Of a stretch of 64,000 nt of DNA, positions 9,822-17,354 are shown one piece after another. The number at the start of each line of letters is the position of its first letter. Position 1 is the first letter of the stretch. Source of the DNA: a bacterium (GTDB lineage: Bacteria; JAMCPX01); contig JAJYLN010000004.1 in the NCBI GenBank assembly GCA_021787665.1, positions 1 to 64,000 on the forward strand, given 5' to 3'. Position numbers and translations under genes: made by a program. The notes beneath the pieces were generated by a model. It did not search any database. It had not been told where the DNA came from and worked only from the letters and a program-made list of their open reading frames with translations.

Positions 9822-10244
9822 CTATTTATACACGCCGTTGCCCGTGTCGGCCGCAGGATGTTGCCCGGTCACCCTGTTGGGGCGCATACCGTTGATGTAC
9901 TTCTTCGGGTCGCTCAGGAAGGTCTCCTTGTCCGCCTCCGAGTCGAAGTAGTACTTCCTGTCCCTATAAAGCACGTAGGGCGTGTCTTTCGTTATCTTGA
10001 ACCTCATGTGACATACCGGACACACCGCATAGCCACGCTCTGGCTGTTCGCTAGTGTTCGTAGCTGTGCCCTTTGCACCGGTGTTGCCCCTACGTTGATC
10101 GTTCTGACTGATCATCACTCCCTTCGCGTCGCACGAGCTGCATGCCCTCGCTCTCTGGGACAGCAAAGCGACGGACGTCGCGAGCAGCGCTATGGTCGCT
10201 ATCCTTGCCGCAAGGCCAGGTCTTGTCATATTTGCCCCGTTCAT
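9822..10244 (-). CDS. exported YHS-domain-like protein
   Basis: Signal peptide; CPVCHMRFKITKDTPYVLYRDRKYYFDSEADKETFLSDPKKY. Confidence 0.75.
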   Translation of the reverse strand: MNGANMTRPGLAARIATIALLATSVALLSQRARACSSCDAKGVMISQNDQRRGNTGAKGTATNTSEQPERGYAVCPVCHMRFKITKDTPYVLYRDRKYYFDSEADKETFLSDPKKYINGMRPNRVTGQHPAADTGNGVYK

Positions 10245-10402
10245 TTTGTCTTTCGTGCCAGATACTTCTCAGGCTCTTTCTCGAATTTATCTTTACATCC
10301 CTTTGCGCAGAAAAAATAGGTTTCCCCTTTGTAATCATACTTCTCCGGTGCAAGTTTTTCATCAATGACCATTTTACAGACAGGATCTTCATGTTTAGCC
10401 AT
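10241..10402 (-). CDS. small YHS-domain protein (53 aa)
   Basis: Hand-translated: MAKHEDPVCKMVIDEKLAPEKYDYKGETYFFCAKGCKDKFEKEPEKYLARKTK; SD GGAGG, TATAAT upstream; overlaps the next gene by 4 bp. Confidence 0.88.
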   Translation of the reverse strand: MAKHEDPVCKMVIDEKLAPEKYDYKGETYFFCAKGCKDKFEKEPEKYLARKTK

Positions 10403-10481
10403 AGAAACCTCCTGTTGTATAGATTATACATTCAATCAATAAATGCAAGTCAGCCTTTTCACGCGTTTGCTTCCTTTGATT

Positions 10482-13400
10482 CTATGCGTCCTTCCCGGGA
10501 AGGCTTCGCCGCTTCCAGTAAAGATAGATCACCGGATATACCACGAGTTCCATGATCGCGGATGTGAATACGCCGCCGATCATGGGCATGGCAATCCGCT
10601 TCATAATATCCGCACCGCTCCCGTGGCTCCACATAATGGGCAGGAGTCCCATCATGATGGCGAAAACCGTCATCATCTTCGGGCGTATTCTCTGAACAGC
10701 ACCGAACATGATGGATTCCTTTAAATCAAGCTCCGTATGCATCCTTTTCTCATCGATCCAGCGGTGGTATGCCTCGTCAAGGTACACGAGCATAACGACC
10801 CCTGTTTCAGCATCCACACCTGCGAGTGCGATGATGCCGACCCAGACCGCGACACTGAGTTCATAGTGCATGAGGTACAGCCCCCAGATCGCTCCGGTGA
10901 GGGAGAACGGGACCGCGAGCATCACGATCAGCGCCTCGGTCACGGATCGTTTGTTGAAGTACAGGAGCAGGAACACGATGAACAGGGTCAGCGGAATCAC
11001 CATCATCAGGGTCTTCCGTGCATGCTCCATGTATTCATACTGTCCTGTCCACACCAGCGTATAGCCCGCAGGGAGCATGCCCTTTTTAATAATCCCGTCG
11101 TCCACTGCCTTCTTTGCCCGCTCCACGTAGCCGCCGATGTTTCCCGTCGTCAAATCCACGTAGACCCAGTCCGACAGCATGCCGTTTTCGTCCCGAATCA
11201 TCGGAGGGCCGTTGATCCGGTAGATATGCGCAAGCTCTCCGATGGGTATCTGGGCGCCTGACGGCGTCGGAACAAGCACCATGTTGAGGCTCGCGAGATT
11301 GTCGCGGAGTTCGCGGGGATACCGCAGTGCGATCGCAAAGCGTTCGCGCCCCTGAATGACCTTGCCGATGGTCATGCCGCCGACTGCCGTTTCCAGCACA
11401 TCGTCCACGTCGTCGACGCTCAGCCCGTACCGGGCGATCGCCTCGCGGTCGATATCGAAATTGATATAATGTCCTCCCACGGCCCGTTCAGCGAACACAC
11501 TTCGTGTTCCCGGTACCTTGTTCAGGATGTCCTCGATCATCTTCCCCAGGACCTCCATTTCAGAAAGGCTGGGGCCGTAGATCTTGATGCCGACCGGCGT
11601 ACGAATACCCGTGGTCAGCATGTCCGTCCTGCCTTTTATGGGCATGGTCCATGCATTGGTCACACCGGGGACGTTAATCGCAGTATTCATTTGATCGATC
11701 AGGCCTTTCCAGGTCACGCCCCGGGGCCACTGCGACTGCGGCTTCAGGTTGATGATGGTCTCGATCATCTCCAGCGGCGCCGGGTCAGTCGAGGTGTCTG
11801 CCTTGCCGGCCTTCCCGAAGACCGAAGACACCTCGGGGAAAGACTTTATGATCCGGTCTGTCACCTGCAGCATCTGCCGCGCCTGGGTAATCGAGATGCC
11901 GGGAATGGTGCTCGGCATATACAGGATCGTACCCTCGTTCAGCGGAGGCATAAATTCACTGCCGAGCCGGGAGAAGGGGATGAGAATGGAGAGGATGATC
12001 AGCAGTGCAGAAATCAGGATGATCCTCCGGTGCCTGAGGGCAAATGCAGCGACAGGATGGTACGCCCTGATCATGATGCGGTTCAGAGGGTTTTTTTCCT
12101 CCGGCGTTATCTTTCCGCGGATGAGCAGGGTCATGAGTGTCGGACCAAGGGTAATGGACAAAAATGCTGCGAACATCATGGAGAAGGTCTTGGTATACGC
12201 AAGCGGTTTGAACAGCTTCCCCTCGGGCCCTGTCAGGGCGAAGATGGGAAGAAATGAGACCGCAATCACCAGCAGGGAAAAGAAGAGCGGCCTGCCGACG
12301 AGCTTTGCGGCGCGGATGATGATCTCCTCGCGCCTCTGATGCGTCAGGTCGTGTTCATGCTCGAGGAACTTGTTCGCATTCTCGATCATGACGATGGATG
12401 CATCGACCATCGCACCAATCGCTATCGCGATACCGCCGAGCGACATGATGTTGGATGAAACCCCGGCGTAGTACATGCCGATCAGGGCCATGAGTATGGC
12501 GAGCGGCAGGATGATAATAGCGACCAGCGCACTGCTGATACTGTAGAGGAATATGATGGAAACGATGCTCACGATGACGCTCTCCTCGATGAGTTTTTCA
12601 CGCAGGGTCGCCACGGATCGCTTGATCAGTTCAGACTGGTCATAGACGATCTTGAGCTGTACGCCCGGGGGGAGCGAGGGCGCGATCGCCTTAATCTTTT
12701 CTTTCACGTCGCCGAGGATCTTGTACATGTCCGCACCGTACCGGACAACGACAATGCCGCCCACGACGTCACTGGTCCCGTTATAGTCCGCGATACCCCG
12801 CCGCATGACTTCATCATATTTGATGTCGGCAATGTCCTTCAGGAGCACCGGGGTTCCGTGCGGGGAGGCAGAGACAACGGTATTGCCGAGATCGTTGAGC
12901 GACGTCAGGTAGCCATTGCCGCGGATCACGAACTCCGTGCCGTTTATTTCAATGGATGCCCCGCCGACGTCCTTGTTCGAATGCCTGACAGCATCGATGA
13001 CCCTGCTCAGCGGGATATGGTAGGCCTGCAGACGGGAAGGGTAGACGTTGACCCTGAACTCCTTCTGGTAGCCGCCGATTCCTGCAACCTCGGAGACACC
13101 GTGGACGGATTCAAGCCAGTAGCGCAGGTACCAGTCCTGGAACGACCTCAGGTCTGCGAGGCTGTACCGGTGTCCTTTGTCCAGCAGCACGTACTCAAGC
13201 CCCCAGCCGATGCCTGTTGCGTCGGGCCCGAGCGTCGGATTGACGCCCGGCGGCAGCTTGCCGTTGATCTGCTGGAGGTATTCAAGCACCCTGCTGCGTG
13301 CCCAATACATGTTCGTGCCGCCTTTGAACAGAACATAAACATACGAATAGCCGAAGGTTGACAGGCCCCGGACAATCTTGACATGCGGTGCGGATATCAG

Positions 13401-13616
13401 CGCCGTGACAATAGGGTAGGTAACCTGGTCCTCGATAATGTTCGGACTCTGCCCCTCCCATTTTGTATAGATAATGACCTGTACCGGTGTCAGATCCGGG
13501 ATTGCCTCGAGCGGGGTCTTATTGATCACCCAGATACCCCAGCCGATGATAACAGCCGTTCCCAGGAATACGATGAACTTGTTCTTTGCGCAGTACTCGA
13601 TGATGCGGTTGATCAT
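10482..13616 (-). CDS. cusA: CusA/CzcA family heavy-metal efflux RND transporter
   Basis: MINRIIEYCAKNKFIVFLGTAVIIGWGIWVINKTPLEAIPDLTPVQVIIYT...; 1044 aa RND. Confidence 0.95.
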   Translation of the reverse strand: MINRIIEYCAKNKFIVFLGTAVIIGWGIWVINKTPLEAIPDLTPVQVIIYTKWEGQSPNIIEDQVTYPIVTALISAPHVKIVRGLSTFGYSYVYVLFKGGTNMYWARSRVLEYLQQINGKLPPGVNPTLGPDATGIGWGLEYVLLDKGHRYSLADLRSFQDWYLRYWLESVHGVSEVAGIGGYQKEFRVNVYPSRLQAYHIPLSRVIDAVRHSNKDVGGASIEINGTEFVIRGNGYLTSLNDLGNTVVSASPHGTPVLLKDIADIKYDEVMRRGIADYNGTSDVVGGIVVVRYGADMYKILGDVKEKIKAIAPSLPPGVQLKIVYDQSELIKRSVATLREKLIEESVIVSIVSIIFLYSISSALVAIIILPLAILMALIGMYYAGVSSNIMSLGGIAIAIGAMVDASIVMIENANKFLEHEHDLTHQRREEIIIRAAKLVGRPLFFSLLVIAVSFLPIFALTGPEGKLFKPLAYTKTFSMMFAAFLSITLGPTLMTLLIRGKITPEEKNPLNRIMIRAYHPVAAFALRHRRIILISALLIILSILIPFSRLGSEFMPPLNEGTILYMPSTIPGISITQARQMLQVTDRIIKSFPEVSSVFGKAGKADTSTDPAPLEMIETIINLKPQSQWPRGVTWKGLIDQMNTAINVPGVTNAWTMPIKGRTDMLTTGIRTPVGIKIYGPSLSEMEVLGKMIEDILNKVPGTRSVFAERAVGGHYINFDIDREAIARYGLSVDDVDDVLETAVGGMTIGKVIQGRERFAIALRYPRELRDNLASLNMVLVPTPSGAQIPIGELAHIYRINGPPMIRDENGMLSDWVYVDLTTGNIGGYVERAKKAVDDGIIKKGMLPAGYTLVWTGQYEYMEHARKTLMMVIPLTLFIVFLLLYFNKRSVTEALIVMLAVPFSLTGAIWGLYLMHYELSVAVWVGIIALAGVDAETGVVMLVYLDEAYHRWIDEKRMHTELDLKESIMFGAVQRIRPKMMTVFAIMMGLLPIMWSHGSGADIMKRIAMPMIGGVFTSAIMELVVYPVIYLYWKRRSLPGKDA

Positions 13617-13623
13617 GAGCAGC

Positions 13624-14985
13624 TCACATCTTCATCCCGGGCATCGAATTGTCCTGATTCGACGGCGCGCTGTCCTGCTTCTGTTCCGGATTTTCTGATT
13701 TTTGAATTTTGACTTTTGAATTCTGATTTTCTTTCTTCTGTCCCATGTTCATGCCCGGCATGGAGCTCATTGCGCCGCTCACCTCGTTGAGGTTGGACTC
13801 GGCATCGATCAGGAACACCGGGTTTGTGACGACCCGGTCACCTGCATCGAGCCCGGAGAGGACAACGTAGTATCCGTCAGCGTGTTCTCCGAGTTGTACG
13901 TTGTGCGGCTCGAAGTAGCCGTCGCCCGTGTCGACAAACACCACCTGGCGCGTACCGGTGTTCATGACCGCATCAGACGGTACCGAGAGATTCGGACCGA
14001 GGTTGTCCCGGATAACGGCAGTGCCGTACATGTCCGGTTTTATCGCATTTCCGGGGTTCGGTACGACGACCCTGGCTTTGACCGTTCTCGTGTCGTTGTC
14101 CAGATACGGATAAATAAAATCAATCCTGCCATGGATCTCTTTTCCCGGAAATGCCTGGAGCTGCAGACTGACCTTCTGTCCGGTATGGACAAAGGGCACC
14201 TGGTTTTCATAGATGTCCACCATTGCCCAGACATGGCTCAAGTCCGCAAGTTCAAATAACGTCTGTCCTGCATCCACATGCTGTCCCTGAACGACGTGCT
14301 TCCGGATGATGAAACCGGTAAACGGTGCAGAGAATGGGAGGGTATCAGAGGCCTTGCCTGCCTTCCGGATCTGATGTATCTGCGCACCGGTAATATTCCA
14401 GAGTCTCAGTTTCTGTTCCGCAGCGTGAACGAGATCCTTGTTGCCTGCTGAATACGGGTTGTTGATCACGAGCAGATATTCCTGCTCTGCCGAAACAAGC
14501 TCGGGTGAATAGATGGTGAACAGGGGCTGGCCTTTGCGTACCATCATGCCCGAGTAGTCTGCATACAGTGTCTGGATCCATCCGGAAAACCGTATAGTAA
14601 CGTCCTTCAGCCTTGTTTCATCATAGCCGATGATTGCTACGTTGCGGACCGAGAACGTCAGATCCCTTAATTTTACCGTCCCGAGGGTTACACCGTACCG
14701 CTGCTGCAGCTGTGAGGATATCCGGACAGTTCCGGGGGCATGGGGCTTTTCTCCGCCGGGTTGTTCGCAGACCTTGAATGGCACCATTTCCATGCCCATG
14801 GAGTCCTTGCCCGGAGTACTCGACACCTCTTTGGGCATCATGGTGGACTTATACATGGTCTTGCAGTTCTCTTTCCCCTGCTGGGCCCGTCCACCTGCGG
14901 GACCGCCCGCTGCCGTATGTTTCGAGCATCCGAACAGCGTCAAAGTCAATACTGCCATACCCACTATACCCGCGTATTTTTTCAT
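13624..14985 (-). CDS. cusB: efflux RND periplasmic adaptor (CusB-like), lipoprotein, Met-rich C-terminus
   Basis: MKKYAGIVGMAVLTLTLFGC lipobox; HMBD-like YKSTMMPKEVSSTPGKDSMGMEMVPF; MPGMNM and MPGMKM motifs. Confidence 0.92.
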   Translation of the reverse strand: MKKYAGIVGMAVLTLTLFGCSKHTAAGGPAGGRAQQGKENCKTMYKSTMMPKEVSSTPGKDSMGMEMVPFKVCEQPGGEKPHAPGTVRISSQLQQRYGVTLGTVKLRDLTFSVRNVAIIGYDETRLKDVTIRFSGWIQTLYADYSGMMVRKGQPLFTIYSPELVSAEQEYLLVINNPYSAGNKDLVHAAEQKLRLWNITGAQIHQIRKAGKASDTLPFSAPFTGFIIRKHVVQGQHVDAGQTLFELADLSHVWAMVDIYENQVPFVHTGQKVSLQLQAFPGKEIHGRIDFIYPYLDNDTRTVKARVVVPNPGNAIKPDMYGTAVIRDNLGPNLSVPSDAVMNTGTRQVVFVDTGDGYFEPHNVQLGEHADGYYVVLSGLDAGDRVVTNPVFLIDAESNLNEVSGAMSSMPGMNMGQKKENQNSKVKIQKSENPEQKQDSAPSNQDNSMPGMKM

Positions 14986-14986
14986 C

Positions 14987-16402
14987 TCAATCTCCTGTCT
15001 TCCCCCCTCGCGAAGAGGGGCGTCCCGAAGGGGCGGTAGGTGCATCCGCCTTTATCAAATCCACCCCGCTCAGCACGCTGAGTCGTGCGAGAGCCTTAAA
15101 ATAGTCCGCGGTCCTCTGATACAGCATCTGCCTGTAATCGATGAGTATGAGCAGCGCATCCATGGTAGTCACGAAGTCCACCCTGCCGGTTATGTAGCTG
15201 CTGATCGCCGAACTGAACGTGAGCGCTGCCTGTGGCACGATCTCGTTCTTGTACAGGTTGATCAAAGAATATTCTGTTTGCGCTTCTTTGTACGATGCGT
15301 CTATCTCTGCGAGTGTCGTTTTCTCCGTATTGTTCTGGTTCTGTTTTGCTGCGTCCAGGCCTGCACCGGCGCCCTTGACCATATACCTCTGCTTGGTCCA
15401 GAAATAGAGAGGCAGCGAGATGCCGATGCTTCCGGTCCAGCCAGGCGGATAAGAGCCTCTCGTCATCAGTCCAGCGCCGAACTCGAGGTCCGGTGCATAC
15501 GACCACTTGCTCCTCGATAGCTCAAGCTTATTTTCTTCGACCCTGCTATTCGCCATGGCGATCGCCGGTGAGGTGCTTTCAGCAGAGCCATACAGCGAGT
15601 CTTTGTCATAGCCGATGCCGGCTGCCTGCATGCCGGCTGGCCCCGGCAGGAGCGTGTCCGGTGTTTTTGCGAGCAGGCCGTTCATCCGTGCAGTCGATCG
15701 TTTTAGTTCAAACCCGATGATATCGATCCTCTCCTCGAGCCTCGATCGCTCGAGTATGGCACGTAAAAGGTCCTGTTGCGATGCGATGCCCGTCTCGTAC
15801 CTCTGTCGTGCCGTACGGATGACCATGTCGATTATCTTCAGGTATTGCTCAAGCAGGAGCAGGGATTCGTCGTTGCAATAGTAATCGCTGAAGGCAGCGA
15901 CGGCCTTGGACTGGACCTCGAGCTCTTTCTGCCTCAGTTCCTGCCTGCTTATCCTAAGCTCTTTGAATGCAATCTCTGATTCGAGGTGGAGCTTTACCGG
16001 GAACGGTACCATCTGGTCGAGCTCAATACCGAAATAGCTCATGGGGTCGCTGCCGACAGAGTACCGCGAGTCCATGTTGTTTATCTTTAACATCAGAGTC
16101 GGATCCGGAATAACACCGGTGTAGTGGTATTTCGCAGCAGAAGCAGCAACCTGCGCCTGCATGCTCTTGATGTCCGGATTTACCTGCAGCACTTCAGAGA
16201 CATATGCTCTTAGCGTAAGCCCGCCCGGGACCGCGGTACCCTGTGCAGGACCCGTGAAAACAGAGGCGTCTTTCGTCCCATTCCCTTCTCCAGGGCTTTT
16301 TTTAGGCGGAGAAAAGGTGTCCCCGGCCTCAGCCATCGGAAGCGATGGCATAAAAATCAATAACGCATATACTATGAACAAAATCTTCTTCATAACTTTC
16401 AT
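14987..16402 (-). CDS. cusC: TolC-family outer membrane efflux protein (CusC-like)
   Basis: 471 aa, signal peptide, repeated outer membrane efflux protein pattern; first gene of cus-type operon. Confidence 0.88.
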   Translation of the reverse strand: MKVMKKILFIVYALLIFMPSLPMAEAGDTFSPPKKSPGEGNGTKDASVFTGPAQGTAVPGGLTLRAYVSEVLQVNPDIKSMQAQVAASAAKYHYTGVIPDPTLMLKINNMDSRYSVGSDPMSYFGIELDQMVPFPVKLHLESEIAFKELRISRQELRQKELEVQSKAVAAFSDYYCNDESLLLLEQYLKIIDMVIRTARQRYETGIASQQDLLRAILERSRLEERIDIIGFELKRSTARMNGLLAKTPDTLLPGPAGMQAAGIGYDKDSLYGSAESTSPAIAMANSRVEENKLELSRSKWSYAPDLEFGAGLMTRGSYPPGWTGSIGISLPLYFWTKQRYMVKGAGAGLDAAKQNQNNTEKTTLAEIDASYKEAQTEYSLINLYKNEIVPQAALTFSSAISSYITGRVDFVTTMDALLILIDYRQMLYQRTADYFKALARLSVLSGVDLIKADAPTAPSGRPSSRGGKTGD

Positions 16403-16443
16403 GTATTGTTCCTATCGCTCAGTAGGCACCGGAGCTCTACCGG

Positions 16444-16457
16444 GCAATAATAGTGCC
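16444..16457 (-). promoter_or_regulatory. near-consensus sigma54 promoter for cusCBA operon
   Basis: Minus strand CTGGCACTATTATTGCCC = TGGCAC-N5-TTGC; predicted TSS about 16432. Confidence 0.7.
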
Positions 16458-16474
16458 AGAGCAACTTGCTCTGG
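16456..16474. promoter_or_regulatory. perfect palindrome CCAGAGCAA-C-TTGCTCTGG overlapping the -24 element
   Basis: Direct reading, 9-bp arms. Confidence 0.55.
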
Positions 16475-16511
16475 TATATTGACACCTTATAGCAACAGAT
16501 ATCTCTTTTGA

Positions 16512-16549
16512 CTACAGAATATTCTTCACTCATGGAGAATATTCTGTAG
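16512..16549. promoter_or_regulatory. 14-bp perfect inverted repeat CTACAGAATATTCT-N10-AGAATATTCTGTAG
   Basis: Direct reading; 80-117 bp upstream of predicted TSS. Confidence 0.6.
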
Positions 16550-16676
16550 CTGCAAGCGCTGCTATCTGTTCAGGACCGCCCTTTAAGGCTGCTCATCCGG
16601 TGCTGTTTGTTTGATGAAGTATTGACCTTGTTCGTGCCCTTCTTGCAAGGGCTCGGATGCTGGTTACAGGCATCAA

Positions 16677-17090
16677 CTAATAATTTTGCGTCAATCCGTA
16701 GACCGTCAACTGGACCGATGTGTCTTTATCACTTTTATTCTTTAACATAAGAGTAACGCTACCTGCTGTCTTGACCGGCAGGGAAGCGGACAGCAGGAAT
16801 TCTTTCTTATGATATAGGTAGTTGTAGTAAGGCAATATGCCCGTGGTTTCCGCTGAATCAAACGTCTTCATAGTGCTGGTTTTGTAATACAACACGACCT
16901 GTTGCTGGTCCACATCGCACTCGATCTTTATCTTCGTGTATCCTTTCCCTCCGACGTTGACCGGAAAGGACCTCTCCTTGGTTGCAGCAATAGACCCGCT
17001 ATACTGAAACAGCGTGTCGAGCTCCTGCGTATGGCCGCTGCCAACAGCCATCAACACGAGCAGGCATGTCCATGCAAGCACCTTCTTCAT
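16677..17090 (-). CDS. small secreted protein of unknown function (137 aa)
   Basis: MKKVLAWTCLLVLMAVGSGHTQELDTLFQYSGSIAATKERSFPVNV...; start moved to internal ATG before signal peptide. Confidence 0.7.
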   Translation of the reverse strand: MKKVLAWTCLLVLMAVGSGHTQELDTLFQYSGSIAATKERSFPVNVGGKGYTKIKIECDVDQQQVVLYYKTSTMKTFDSAETTGILPYYNYLYHKKEFLLSASLPVKTAGSVTLMLKNKSDKDTSVQLTVYGLTQNY

Positions 17091-17305
17091 GATATTGTAC
17101 TCAGGTCCGTTCTCCCTAAAAAGATAACCATGTTTTGTGCAAAGTCCAAGCTGGCCGGAATGGACGGGCGCCCCCTGCGACCTGGCACCTTGGCGATAGA
17201 CGTCCGCTGGAAACCCAAGCCCGCCATTTGTCTCAAGCACGCGCCTTGAAGGAGTACGCTGGAGAAAGCCTCGTATGAAGTGGGGCAATTCCCACAACAG
17301 TCGTA

Positions 17306-17336
17306 GGGGATGGCGGCGCTGTGCACCGCCATCCCC
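17306..17336. terminator. 11-bp perfect stem-loop GGGGATGGCGG-N9-CCGCCATCCCC after the 9-heme cytochrome
   Basis: Direct reading; no U-tract on either strand, so could be an mRNA-stabilising hairpin. Confidence 0.5.
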
Positions 17337-17354
17337 AAAATCATGTCTTTCTCG

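Noticed and set aside
17306-17336. Intrinsic terminator call for the hairpin after the 9-heme cytochrome
   Set aside because: Kept only as a hairpin: no U-tract follows on either strand, so rho-independent termination is not supported.
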